A DNA stretch of 64,000 nt. Source: Nemopilema nomurai. Lineage: Eukaryota; Cnidaria; Scyphozoa; Rhizostomeae; Rhizostomatidae. The notes below the pieces were generated by a model that was not told the origin of the DNA, did no database searches, and saw only the letters and a program-made list of their open reading frames with translations. Position numbers and translations under genes: made by a program. This document shows positions 22,701-35,329 of the stretch, in pieces. The stretch spans positions 1 to 64,000 of the forward strand of contig ML133416.1 in assembly GCA_003864495.1 (NCBI GenBank), written 5' to 3'. Position 1 is the first letter of the stretch. Each line of letters opens with the position of its first letter.

Positions 22701-25648
22701 GATATTTTTATAGACCCTTTAGACGCATCCTTTAGACCCTTAACTTTCGAGAGTATTCCCTACAGAGTTCCATAAGCAGTATCAAATCAGGCTTACAATG
22801 TCAACTGGTAGCATTTACAAGACCCTCATAACAACTGGAAGTAAGCCTGACTCACTGGGATATCCTTTGGTACCATCTCATGGGTGGTGTGAATTAATGT
22901 TTGATCTAGATCAACCACAAGGGCCAACTTCCTTGCTTTCAGGAGCTGCTTCTCATCATACCTTGCAATCTTTTCAGCTTCCTACAACATTAATACAAAC
23001 ATTAATATCAATACCAAGGTCATTATTAGTGGCAATCTTAACATCAATATCTAGATCAGCAAAAGCACAAATATCATTGGCAATATCAGCACCAATACAG
23101 TCATAAAATTCAATATCAAGATTAATGTCAAGATAAAAATCAATACCAGCATCAACAGCAGAATTAAAATTAACATCAATAACATTAAGTCAATTCATTA
23201 TCACAACTTTCATCCATAAATAGTTTTTACAAGGAAAATGCATTTAAGATCCTTTATAAATACAACTTATAGCAACTTCCTCGAAAACCACAATCTGAGC
23301 TAGCAGTATGTTGGCAAAAGCAAATCCAAAAGGGACTAAAGAGCCCTAAAACTCCTTCTTCTAGTGTAACTGGTGCTACCAGTTAATGAAATTTTTTTCC
23401 TCACAATTTCCACTGACAAAAAGCATATTGTAATAGAACTTAACATCCAAGCAATAAGTGTATGAAATTTTTGGTTCCTACCTCTACACTAACACGAAGT
23501 TCTGGTATATTATGAACAACTGAAACTCCTGCAGCCATGGGCGTAGTCAAACACCCAGGAATGCTGGCTTCCCTATGAAATTCAGATCACAGGGACACTT
23601 CAGCAATCAAAAGACATCAAAACATCCAAAATAGCATAAGACATCGGAAATCGGTATCAAAAAGCATGACTTCTGGACCATGGGGATCGTTTCTAATCTT
23701 GCAATTTATGAATGTCTCTGAATACAAGTGTCATTAAAACACCAAAGATGGGCATAGATTTTCCTTTTCAAGGTTGACAAAATAAAGCTGAAAAAAAAAC
23801 AAAATGAAAAACTTCATATAATGGATATCTTCTGATTGATATTTAAATAGACAAGTCTATAGTGTCTATATTGGGTATAGCCAGTTTGAAGATGTCAAGT
23901 TTCCACTGGACTTAACTGATTTTGATCGTAAAATTACGATAACTCGGATTATATAACTGGACATAGTTTGAATTGGAAAAGAAATATTGAATCATGATTG
24001 CTTGATTGTTTTACATATCTGGTATGAGTCCTTGCAATCAAGAGAAAGAAACATGAATTCAAAAGAAATGTGCATCTATTCTCACTGTCGAAGGTCTGTT
24101 CCACATTCACAGCACATGTCTTTCATTACAACAGTATGCAGGCAATTGTTCTCTTGGATAAAGATAACTGGTTGCCTAAAAAGAATCATGGTTAGAATGA
24201 AAGACCATGCCATCTTTTCGTATGTAGATATAAGCAATATCAAAGTTAGCATGTTAGTATCTGCTGGTGGGTGAATATAAAAAATAGGGTTGTTACAAAA
24301 TGAATTTAGTCTCTACCCGTTCTGTAATCTACATTACCTAACATGCAAATGTACCTGTATGATGGTAAAAACAGCAGCACTGAGTTCATACAAATACATA
24401 ATTTTGTATTATCATATCAAACAACAAATAATCACAGGTGAACCAATTTACCTTAATAACTGTTTTCACTGAGAACAACCTTTATTAATTGGCTTTAATT
24501 TTAAAAAAATCAATTACATACAAAAGCTAAACTCAAATCATGGTCAATGTTTCAATTTTTTTGGTAATAATTACATGCCTAACATGAGAATTGGGTCTCA
24601 AGAAACTTTCAAAGCTGACTGTATTCAACTATTGATGTCAATAAGTACAACTCAATATCTCTGCAATGATCTTTTTTTCTCAGTCACAGACAAAAGTCAT
24701 AGAGGCATCACAGAGATCACAGGCAAAACACACCATATGCACTGCACACCATATACACTGACTTCTATGAAACATCAATAGGTTATCTTGCCTATCCTGA
24801 AGTTAATCTGAGGAAGCTTATAGAAGGAAAAAGGATATTTTTCTTATAGTTCTGAATTGTTTTCTATTGTTTGTGAGAATGCTAAGATTATAACATGCAT
24901 TGGTAAACTCTGAGTTTAGTCTGCAGGTTCCTGAGATAAATTCTAGAATTCATACAGAATTAAGTCTATTGAAGGATTTTTATAGCTGTTTGTTACCTGG
25001 ATAATTATCACAAAATTATAAATTTATAAAGAGATAAAAACATTAAAATTATTGGTCTAATATATCATAACTTCAGTGGGGAGCCCCTGAATTTCTTGAA
25101 GCCTTAAAATGTGCAAACAAAAGTATAGCAAGTTATCAGCTTGGCCTACTCTCCAAGCCGTGATCATGTGGTCTAAGCACACCTCTAGCTGTATTTACTA
25201 AACCCAACTCCAAGCCTGTCTCCTGTCTCACTGTTCTTCTATCAGCCATAAAAACGAAAATTTATTGAACTGTGTTATGATAAGGTTCCACTATAGGAAT
25301 CTTAGATTCCAAGGTTCTTCATTTATACTGAAGCAAAATCCATATTTATTCAAAGCTACAAAAATATTTTTAGCAGGTTGTAGCAAGAAGCGTAAAAAAT
25401 GGCAACATGTTTTACCCTGGTGGTACTCTATCCCCTTGCTCTGCAAGAATCTTGGTAACTTTTCCTTGAAACCTCGACTTTAATATTCGCTCTAGAGGTT
25501 GTGGTGAAGACGGTTTTCCACCATCATTACTCTGCTCGTAGCTAGCAAGATTGGCATCCTTAGCAACTTCTTGGCCTATTTTCACGTGCCACCTTGTTAT
25601 CTTGACGGTAAACTTTCCAGATATTGCAACCTTGCGAACAGTCGCCAT
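19733..25648 (-). CDS. CTDP1: RNA polymerase II CTD phosphatase FCP1 (7 coding exons, 755 aa)
   Basis: FCP1 removes phosphate from the heptad-repeat tail of RNA polymerase II in the nucleus so that the enzyme can be recycled. Exons: 25648-25416, 24175-24086, 23572-23482, 22981-22856, 22623-22382, 22186-21771 and 20802-19733. All junctions are GT-AG, the phases agree, and the total is 2268 bp. The N-terminal ~105 residues resemble the biotinyl-like domain of animal FCP1, followed by a CCECG motif. The catalytic DxDxT motif (DLDQT) is at residues 162-166 in exon 4. The FCPH core continues with VRPGAKNFL, SRIYAHTIA and CIIDDREDVW. A BRCT domain lies at about 467-570 (ending HWLWCCSQRWERVDERLFPV), then an acidic tail with MDKEVEEYM and a final DDDFGIGEELEKQMGY. 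Human CTDP1 is longer (961 aa) because of linkers. The last intron holds a 78-bp x 7 array. Confidence 0.92.
21229..21774. repeat. CTDP1: 78-bp minisatellite, 7 copies, in the last CTDP1 intron
   Basis: Unit starts fall at 21229, 21307, 21385, 21463, 21541, 21619 and 21697, exactly 78 bp apart. The copies are nearly identical (one C/T difference in the first). Read on the minus strand, each unit starts with GTATGTTTCGG, and the copy next to exon 6 supplies the exon 6 splice donor at 21770. Because 78 is a multiple of three and the unit has no stop, the array is open in two minus-strand frames. A (CA)n tract at 21212-21228 borders it. Confidence 0.9.
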
Positions 25649-25760
25649 TTTGTTCGCAACCGCTGTCGGTTCTTCGTTTCGCGCCTACGCGGCTGCGAGG
25701 CTCCTGCGCAGCACCCGTAGAAGTACGCGTCCACCACGCTGGAACACACCAGTGTGCCGT
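25636..25760 (-). promoter_or_regulatory. CTDP1: CTDP1 start region: YY1-like ATG context and GC-rich 5' flank
   Basis: The start codon sits in AAAATGGCGAC, which resembles the YY1-type motif found over the start codon of many animal housekeeping genes. The 100 bp upstream are unusually GC- and CpG-rich for this window and include a TGCGCAG core. Promoter function is inferred. Confidence 0.3.
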
Positions 25761-27781
25761 GAGAAATCGTCAGGTCTGTTTTGGGTGGTTACCCAAATTT
25801 GCCTAATTAGTCTTAAAATATCCTTTTCACCTGAGTGTAGTTTCATTGAAAGTGATAAGCCTTTGCTGGGTATCTATGCTTCGTAGCTGGGTTTCTATGC
25901 ATCCAAATAGGTTTCACAATAACTGGGCACCGAGATTTGAGCTGAGAGTAGCACATATAACTCTTCTTATTTCTCAAATTTAGCTAGAAAGATGACCATT
26001 TTTTATAAGGAACCTACCTCAAGGCCTAGTTCCAAAAGTTCCTTATTCGTAGACCTCAAGTCATCAGATTTTATTGCCAAAAGTTCCTTAAAAGTTTCTT
26101 AATTTTCACTGCACATCAATAAGCCTTAACACATAATAGAGAGAGGGGTGAGATAGAATATGCGGAAACTGCTCAATGAAGCACTTGATACACGAATAGC
26201 AAACAATCTATGCGAGTATTGGCTGCAAATGAATGGAACGGGCTTTTTAGTTCTCGATGCTTGCAGTTAAAAAAATTTTTCAAGTTGAAAAGTTCCTTGG
26301 GGATATCGTTTTCAGTAGTATAAGTTCTTTAAATATTTCGGTATACTACATGCAGGTTCCTTATAAAAAGCGTGTGTTTCCAAAATGTTGCTACTCACTT
26401 CTTAGTAAGCATCGTATTCTGTAACCATGCTGCTAATTGAACACTTTGAACAGAATTGGCCTTGCAATATAATAAGCGAAAAAGTTCACTGCAAGCTCCA
26501 GTGTACACAGCTTCTCCACAGACCTCTTTATCGTTGTATTTCATTTCCAGCTACATTTCTGGACATGAACATTACACTTGAAACGTAAACCTAAAAGATG
26601 ATAAAATGATATCAATTTTATGTTTATTTTATTCGCAGTCAAGATTGGCATATCAAATATGGGCAATCAAAGTATACCACTTTTGGCATCAATGATTAGC
26701 GATTTTTCAATGAAAAGTACAACACGGTAAAAAAGAGTTGTGGATTCTGATGCGATAGATGTGATGATGCGAAGAGTGGTTTATATGAAATAGCACTCTG
26801 GCAAATGTTTCTTATTTTTGGGCCCAGCAGTATTTTCGTGTTTGCTTTTGCATTCAAGGAGTCTCAGATCACACATTCCATTGTAGCCTCTTGATCGCGT
26901 TGAACCGGAAACGTTGGACGGGGTCAGTTCGAATGTCCTGTCACTAAAGCTGGTGAGCCACGGGAAGTAGCAGGTAACTTTTCGTACCTATCTTCTCCAA
27001 TGTTTCTTTCCTATGTAGTGGTTTGGATGGCCGGGCTAGTTTTTGTAACATTGTCCGACTATTTCCGTCTAAGAAGGGCGAAATGCAATGGAAGATGTTG
27101 ACGGCTGAACGAAAGAAGATACACGTGTTACGCCATGACGAAATTTGATATCCCATTCTGCATTTCTGCGACAACGATTGTGAATCCTCTTAGCATTAGG
27201 AGTTTCCATCGGATCAGTTAAAACAAACTTAGCTAGGTTTGTTTTTGGGTCACACAGGCCGCCCACTTAGGGACTCACTGAATGTCCGAGGACTACACTT
27301 GTGTTTGGGGTGCGGGTTGTGTTTGGGGTGCGGGTTGTGTTTGGGGTGCGGGTTGTGTTTGAGGTGCGGGTTGTGTTTGGGGTGCGGAAGCGCCTTTTAG
27401 TAAGGGTGTGTAACTAAAATGTGATTAGGAGAGGTTTTAAACAAATAACACAGTGAAGGAGGGCATGAAACAAAATTGTCGACAGAAACAGCTTACCTCT
27501 TACCTTTGAGAGCAATATTCTCCAAAGTCGAAGACAATGGAATACCATTGTTAAATAATTGATTAGATGGTTTATGTTTATATTCAGTTAGTGTTATTTT
27601 GATGTTGGCATGGCAGGTACAAAATTTTATGAGCTGTGGATTGAAAATATAGGTTTCCAGTATTAAATCAAGGACTCTCTATTCTGTATGAACTCTTTAT
27701 TCTTGTTTATAATTCTAGCACAAAAGATTGGTTTCTTAGAAGCACTGTCTTTTTGCTGTCATTTGTGAATCTCAAAAGGTC
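25761..27781. other. Intergenic region between CTDP1 and DHRS1
   Basis: The two genes are divergent and about 2.1 kb apart. I see no coding region. An 18-bp G-rich minisatellite lies at 27301-27388. Confidence 0.6.
27301..27388. repeat. 18-bp G-rich minisatellite (~5 copies)
   Basis: The unit gtgtttggggtgcgggtt repeats at 27301, 27319, 27337, 27355 (one G to A change) and 27373 (partial). The paired GGGG and GGG runs could fold as G-quadruplexes. It lies about 400 bp upstream of the DHRS1 start codon. Confidence 0.85.
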
Positions 27782-30700
27782 ATGGCAGTTCTAGAGGCAA
27801 AGCTGCATGGTTTATTGTGTGGACATGTAGCATTGGTTACAGGAGCATCAAGAGGAATTGGAAAAGGCATTGCCAAAATGTTGTGTGAGGCTGGTGCAAC
27901 TGTCTACATAACAGGTAAGGAACAAAAAATATAATGCTTGTTTATATTTTTATGGGAATGTTTCACCTAAGCAACAACTATGAAAGTAATTATTTTGGAT
28001 GTGGACTTTGGACCTTAAACAGGTTTAATTCAGCATTAGTTGGTTAAATATCTAAAATAAGCAAACAAATTTTGTAAAGCAGATAAGGCAAAAGAATTTT
28101 TTGCTGCATCTTGTGTGTCCTCTTCCCTTTTAGTATTGTAGCATTTATAACAAAGTGAATTTCTATAAGTGCAGCATAAAAAGTTTAGTTTGATAAGGAC
28201 AAATTAAGAAGCAGATCTTATTGTAGGTCAGTATATTAATGACAGGTTATTTGTTCAACTTCAAAATATTTCATTTAGTAATTTGCAATCAACCAATGAG
28301 CTGCCAAAGGTAATGTTAACTGCTTTTTTGAACAGATGACAGTGAAGAATTGATTCAGTTTTGTCTTTCTTTCCCTAATTATCAACCATATCCGCATAAT
28401 CAGGGTCAACAGCATATTGTTCATTTGATCATTTGTAGGAAGAAACCTTGAAGGTGGAGATTTCCCCTTATGCAATGCTGCTAAGGATGTGAGTAATTTT
28501 GTACATTGATTTTGTTGCAGTCAATTTTTGATCAGTTTTTTGAGAAAAAGGAGACGAGACAGATTTCATCTTTATTAACCTGTCTGTTTATTAAGTAACT
28601 GTTTAGGAAAACAAATTTTGTTGTTGCTGTGTGTGTGTTGTGCAATAGACAGTTTGTCAATCTGGCTATCTGCTTGTGATTTGAAAGAGCTTATTTTTTA
28701 TCATACTGTTTGTTTAGCCAGTGTGTAGCAAATTACTTTTCACAATAGCAAACCCAATCAAAACACAGAGCCACAACAACATGTACTATTAAGAAAATTT
28801 CTTGTTATTGTACAAAGTATTCCACTAAGGTTCTAACTGTTTACCCATCAGTTTCTCAATTTCTTGTAGATAGAGGGCAAAGGTGGCACTTGTGTACCAG
28901 TTGAGTGTGATCATTCAAAAGATCAAGATGTTGCAAGTCTTTTCACCAGGATAGGAAGAGAACAAGATGGCAGATTGGATATACTTGTAAACAATGCCTT
29001 TGCTGGTGTAAATGTGAGCATTTTCTCATTTCGTTATTACTTTGCTGTTATTAGCATGCTTTTATTATTTTATATATACATCAATATTAATTCTAAAACT
29101 GAATAAATAGAATACAGTTCTATGCCCAAGGAGAGGTGCACCAGAGAACTCTCTTCATATACTTTGCAACGCCAAGACAGAATTTTCCTATTCTAGTTTG
29201 CAATGTTTTAGATTACAGTGTAGGTTCTCTTAAGCTCAGGTAAGCTTATTTGTTTTCATTTCAGCCTTAAAAGAGGGTGGCTTAAAAGAGAAGAGGGCTC
29301 AATAAAGCTTTTATGGTATTCAAACTGTGACATGCTGTTTTTGTTCTTTTAATGATATTAGTACTTGTGTTGCCATTAAAATCACATTCAAATTGTATAT
29401 ACTCATAATTGATAAACTCAAAACCTTTTTTTAGTTTATAATGAAGAACATGGGAAAGAAATTCTATGAGCAGGTTTGTAAAGCTTTGGTTAGGGTCTCG
29501 TTTAGAGGAATGTTACACTCACCTCGAAACAGTCTCAAGCAATTTACTTATTGAGGTAGCCATTTTGATTGGCATTCAAAGGACTAAATTGTCATTCAAG
29601 CTGCAACAAGGACAATAAATGCATTTCAAGTCATGTCATTAAAATTTCTTCATTTTTCATAAGCTATGATCATTTTCAAACTTTTTAGAAGTAACTGATA
29701 TTTCCAAAGTCACAAAAAGGATCCCACTTTCATTCCTATTTGTCCATATTTGAGTTCTCCCATTCCATTGTCTATGTAATGAAATGGCATTTTGGTAGAG
29801 TTTTTGCTTTTGAATTCTATTTTGAGCTTTTATGGAGTCAACAAAATTTATCTGTGCTTCTTAACCCCCAGTATTCTTTTCCATGTACATCAGCAGTTTG
29901 GCTGGCTCCTGTATCTACTTTCCTTTTGCCAGGTCTGTTTGACCTTACTAAGTATATATGTTGTTCTATTTCAAAAGCTTGTTGTTTCAGCCAATTGAAG
30001 CTTGGGACATTATCAATAACGTTGGAACAAGGTACATATTATTTACAGACATGTTATAGCTTTATATATTTAGCAATCTAGCAGTCTTTGTAATATGAAA
30101 ATAGGCCAACGTGCGGCATTTCGCACGCCTTGATTACTTTGCACGTGCGATGGTGTGCGATGCGAACCGCTTTTTTACCGGTTGTTTCTCATACCTGTTG
30201 TCAAGAACTGGGTGCTGCTTTTAAGGAGGTCGAAGTTGTCTACTTTGAGTTACCGCTGCTTTGAAAATCTTCGAAACATAAGCAATTTTAAAAATTTTGT
30301 TGCAAATTCTTTGTTTTGCGCGTGCGATGATTAGCACGTCGATTGCACGCTTCATATTACAAAGACTGATCTAGACTAGTCAGGTAGACACTGTCATTGA
30401 GTAAAATTGATTTTTATTGCAATTATTTATTCAAATTGTTGATCTTGTGTGTCGTAGCTCAAAAACGAAGGCATTTTATGTGATTCATTGAAATGAACAT
30501 TTGTGCTGAATCTTGTGTGCATGTTGCAGATCAAACTACACTGCAGCATATCATGCTGCTAATATGATGATAAAGCGAAATGCAGGATTGATTGTCAATA
30601 TTTCGTCTCCTGGAGGACTGCGCTATCTTTTCAATTTGGCATATGGCGTTGGCAAAGAAGCTGTAAGTTTATGAAATTCCTGATTATCGCCCTCTGACAC

Positions 30701-33296
30701 GCTGTTTCAACTTTAATTATGGTAACAATTGTTTGGGTGCTCCCAGAGACAACACTTCACAATGCGTCTTTACTCATGAAATTGTACAACAGCAATTTGT
30801 TTCCAAAATTTGCGTAATTTCCTATGTTCTAATAACCTGATTTTGAAGGTTATGTAGAATGGATGCATTTCCAAACTAATTACATGGGAATCAATTGGTG
30901 TTTGTTATTGTGGATTAGTTGATATGGTTACATTTGGAAACGAAAGTCAATCCATGTATAATATACTATGTTCAGCTAAAATGACTAAGCAAGGCAGTTT
31001 GTTTTCATAGTTAATTGAAGTAAGGTCGAGCTAGTAATAGCCCAGCCACTGTATACTTTGCGGCATCAATTTTCTTTTCATACTGTCTATTTTTGAATCA
31101 GTCTCTCTTGGCTCCCCCTTCTGGGACCCTGGTCCGGTTAAAGTACCACACCAGTCTGCAATATTTTCTTTCTTTGTCAAGAACGACAGGATGGCTGTCG
31201 ATATGGCTATAGAGCTTCGCAAGAAAAACGTTTGTGTCGTGTCCATGTGGCCCGGAGCAGTGATCACTGAACTTGTTGGCGAGGAGGTTCGCAAAGGAAC
31301 CAAGGTAAAGGCTCTCTGTCGTCACGTTTGTATGTCCTCAAAAATTCTACATTGCTTGGAAAGGAGCTACCATGTTACGATAATTGATATTTGGAAAGAA
31401 CAATACTATGATTAACAGTCACTTTTATCTATAATTAAACAAAAAATTCGATTAGTTTACTAAAGAGGCAATCAACGAGGCAATCAACTACAAAATCGAA
31501 AGTCAAATTTGATTCAACATTTCGAACATCAGCTCTTGCTGTTGTGGACTGGGGCATAGCACAACTCTCCAGGGGGTTTTCTCAGCTCACTAGACTTGTC
31601 AATAAATACAGTTAGAGACCACGATGGGAAGACCACATGTCCTTGTTCATCAATGAATTTTTCGCTCACCTTTCTTACTTCAGCCCAAGACACAATAAGT
31701 TGGCGTCCCATGACCCAGTCCACAACACATGAAGTTAATTTGGCAGGTTCGCTCGTTTTCGTCGAATAATTGCAGACAGTTAGGCTTACTAATCGGCCTG
31801 TATATGCAACCATTATGCAACACAACAACAACCCATCTGCTCCATTTAACTCATGAATGTCTTCCTCCTTTCAGGTCTCATCCGCCTTTAGCAATGCACA
31901 GGATTCGACTCTCACAGGAAAAGCCATTATCGGATTGGCTACTGGTAAGTCATATGTTTCATATCTGCAAGCAATCATTGGTCAAAACCTCTCTTAACCC
32001 CAGATTGAATCCCATCATTTTATAGTGAATCTGAGATGATCAAAATGTCTCTCTTTATTTTCACTGCCAATTTTCACAAACATTATATAGGTATATGAAT
32101 TATTAACAATATGACTATACATTTACAGGTAAAGACTAATCGCTTTTAATTTTCAGATAAAAACAAGATGTCTAAGAGTGGGAAAGTCATCATTGTTGCT
32201 GAGCTGGCAAACGAGTATGGGCTGAAAGACGTCGGAGGTATGTGCATGTCGCTATTTTCTCTCTCAGGTTCACACAAGCTCAAGGTTAATCAGTAAATTG
32301 TCTATCCCCTCCGCAGTAGTTGCTCTAAAGTCTTCGGGCATCGTGATGCCACTTTTGGTAAACTCTATTTGTTTTCCAGTTTTTTTCAGATCCATTTCCA
32401 TAATTTAACGGCCTAGTCAAAAGTCATAGTCCAAAGTAGAGTTCCAGGCCTGAATTACTAATTTCTCAGTTTCTGAAATGAAGATTTTTCTGCATCAAGG
32501 TGCTTTTATGTTGACCCTGAATTGGCTTTTGCTTCTACATCTTTTTGTACAACTCGATTATATACCCAATTTCGTTTCACTCGAAGGTGCTTTGGTGTGC
32601 CTAAGGGTTAAATCAAGTGGCTCCGTGTTTTTTCTCTATTTTATTTTTCTTTTGGGGCTTTGTCATAAAACTGTTTTGAAGACTTCCCCAACGCTTCTTA
32701 TCATTGACAATAGAGCCCTAAAATGGTTTTCTTTTTAATTCTGTGGCTATGAGAACGTGATCGGAATTTTCCAATAAGCAGTATGCCCACCCAATCATCA
32801 ACGAATCCATGTTTTCAAACTTCAGACCTTCAAACAACTGACAGGTCTCTAAGGGGGCTGGGTGTCCCTCTAGTCGAAATGTTACTGATTTCTTTTTTGA
32901 CAACATTATGCTTTCATTTTGAGGAAAGATATCCCCTTATACCCCCTTTTCAAGTCAGTTACCGCACAACCCTGAATATGGGCCTCTTTTTGTCTGCATC
33001 ACATTTTTAAGGTTCATTTTATTTTTCTTGTTCCACATTGTTCTTTATTTTCATTTTTGTTGAACTCTTTGTGCACGGAAAAATATCTGAAATAACCATT
33101 TTTAGTAGTTCAACTGTATTTTGTTTGTACATCTTGAATTGCAAGTGAAATCTACTTCCTTTTAGACGCGACTCCATTGTCTTGTCGCCAACTGAAATAC
33201 CTTGTCAGCATGTATTACCCTGGCTACGAGTGGCTTGTGCCATCTTTCCTGTTTATTCCTAAGTGGCTCTTTTCATTCGGAGGGCACAAGCTGTAG
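27782..33296 (+). CDS. DHRS1: Dehydrogenase/reductase SDR family member 1 (10 exons, 314 aa)
   Basis: This is a classical short-chain dehydrogenase/reductase. Exons: 27782-27914, 28439-28488, 28870-29013, 29435-29473, 29991-30031, 30530-30662, 31182-31304, 31875-31944, 32157-32237 and 33166-33296. The total is 945 bp, and every junction is GT-AG with matching phase. Motifs: cofactor-binding TGASRGIG at 20-27, NNAF at 102-105, catalytic serine in NISSPGG at about 161-162, and YGVGK (Tyr174, Lys178). The order GATVYITGRNL, LAYGVGKEA, VSMWPGAVITEL and the C-terminal PSFLFIPKWLF follow animal DHRS1 (human 313 aa), which is an ER-linked NADPH-dependent reductase of steroids and carbonyls. The start was chosen because it puts the Rossmann motif at the family's usual place. 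Exon 7 uses a CAAG acceptor. Intron 5 holds a MITE. Confidence 0.92.
30082..30368. mobile_element. 287-bp MITE in DHRS1 intron 5
   Basis: The perfect 18-bp terminal inverted repeat cagtctttgtaatatgaa is at 30082-30099, with its complement at 30351-30368. The element is flanked on both sides by ATCTAG (30076-30081 and 30369-30374), a 6-bp target-site duplication. It has no ORF. The interior is rich in CpG-containing gcacg/cgtgc motifs, unlike the surrounding intron. The superfamily is not clear from these ends. Confidence 0.8.
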
Positions 33297-34290
33297 ATCC
33301 CATCTGCTTGTTCACAAATATGGCATCAAATAGAGAAATCCTACCGTCTAGTATTAAAACAAGTAATAATTATCGTTAGTGAGTATACAACGTGTAAAAA
33401 CTGTTATGTCAGCCTTCATTGAATTCAACTAATAGATACAGCAAACAAATTATCAGAGGCAGGTTATAGCTACATAGTAGTAATTTTCTAGTTTGACCCG
33501 TGATTATTAGAATGTTTTGATTAGATTTTTAAGTTCTTTGTACACATTGATATTGCGTTTTAGTATTCGGTCCTCAAATTCGATACAAGACGTCCCTTCC
33601 TCAAGTGTACTTTGACAGCACAGTGGACTAGCTTTGTTACCCCCTGGCATTGGCATCATCGAAAATTACCCCTTTTTCGGTGACACATTTTTGGCCCAGA
33701 GCGCCGCTCCTTTATCGACCTAGGATGCAGTGAAGAAGTGGCCAGTGTACTTGATCTGTTGCATCATGGGATGTCAATGCGCCTTCAAATGACAGGAGTC
33801 TGGATAACTGAAGCTTTCAATGGGTAGAATGAAGGATTAGTAGTGATGGATGAAAATTCTGAGTTAGGGTGCCTCTAGAAAACCTTTTGTCGTGTGACAG
33901 TGTTGTGAGCATTGTTGCAATTTTCACGCTCTAACGAATCTCTTATATGCTACGCCTGTCCGATATAAGAGTGAAATTATGAAAATGCACAGTTACGAGG
34001 GTATATGCCATTGAAGTTTTGAAGATCGAGGCTGTAGCCTGATGACCACCTTTTTAATGCTGGTCGGTTAGTTGCATGTACCTATACGGAAAGTGAGAAG
34101 ATTCGCAAATGCAAGTTTCATTATGGTTCTGTTGTAGCATTTCCTCTGCAGCACGCAGCGGGCTTGAAAGAATCGTGTTCACAAGTCTTATCGTGTGATC
34201 TTTAACTTTGATTATTTGCTAGCGTCGAGAGACTGGCCTACTTAGGCCTAAGCCAAATAAATCAGCAGCGTAGTTGATTGAACAACGTTC
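33297..34290. other. Downstream flank of DHRS1
   Basis: Nothing recognised beyond the 3' flank of DHRS1. No clear poly(A) signal or ORF. Confidence 0.5.
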
Positions 34291-34731
34291 GATCAGATTA
34301 GAATCAGATTCAATCAATCAGACAAGCCCAAGCCCTTTTAGGGATGTGGCATATATGTTACATTTGGTCAAACATGAAAAAGAAAGTTGAAAATTGAATC
34401 TCATGAAATTTCAATTTTTTCTAAATATACAGCATGCGATCAGATTAGAATCAGATTCAATCAATCAGACAAGCCCAAGCCCTCTTAGGGATGTGGCATA
34501 TATGTTACATTTGGTCAAACATGAAATAGAAAGTTGAAAATTGAATCTCATGAAATTTCAATTTTTTCTAAATATACAGCATGCGATCAGATTAGAATCA
34601 GATTCAATACATCAGACAAGCCCAAGCCGTTTTAGGGATGTGGCATATATGTTACATTTGGTCAAACATGAAATAGAAAGTTGAAAATTGAACCTCATTA
34701 AATTTCAATTTTTTTCTAAATATACAGTATG
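34291..34731. repeat. 147-bp tandem repeat, 3 copies
   Basis: Units start at 34291, 34438 and 34585, exactly 147 bp apart, each beginning gatcagattagaatcagatt. Copies differ by a few substitutions. No coding potential. Confidence 0.85.
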
Positions 34732-34976
34732 TGTGCTTGTATTAATATGAAGTACTTCCTTGGGTTCTGGCATGTGAAAACCAACTGCCCGACTTTTGCC
34801 TCTATCTCTCTAATTCCTTCATTTTGTAGTTTCCTTTCATTTTCATCTACTTTTGTCTTTCAATTTTTCGTGCCTCCTTCATACTATTCAAATCATTGCA
34901 TCCCAAGCATATCCATTCTGGATCTTCATAATTTCCAGTCTCGCAGTTTCCATGCAACCAGTTTTTGCACCAGTTT

Positions 34977-35321
34977 GATAACCTCTTTGGTGATAACCTC
35001 TTTGGTGATAACCTCTTTGGTGATAACCTCTTTGGTGATAACCTCTTTGGTGATAACCTCTTTTGTAATAACCTCTTTTGTAATAACCTCATTGGTGATA
35101 ACCTCTTTGGTGATAACCTCTTTGGTGATAACCTCTTTGGTGATAACCTCTTTGGTGATAACCTCTTTGGTGATAACCTCTTTGGTGATAACCTCTTTGG
35201 TGATAACCTCTTTTGTAATAACCTCATTGGTGATAACCTCTTTGGTGATAACCTCTTTGGTGATAACCTCTTTGGTGATAACCTCTTTGGTGATAACCTC
35301 TTTGGTGATAACCTCTTTGGC
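34977..35321. repeat. 15-bp minisatellite, 23 copies
   Basis: The unit gataacctctttggt is repeated 23 times without interruption, with a few units carrying ttttgta or cattggt variants. With a 15-bp period and no stop it is open in several frames: KEVIT or KRLSP repeats on the minus strand, ITSLV or NLFGD on the plus strand. Long ORFs across it are therefore not evidence of a gene. Confidence 0.9.
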
Positions 35322-35329
35322 ATGCTGTT

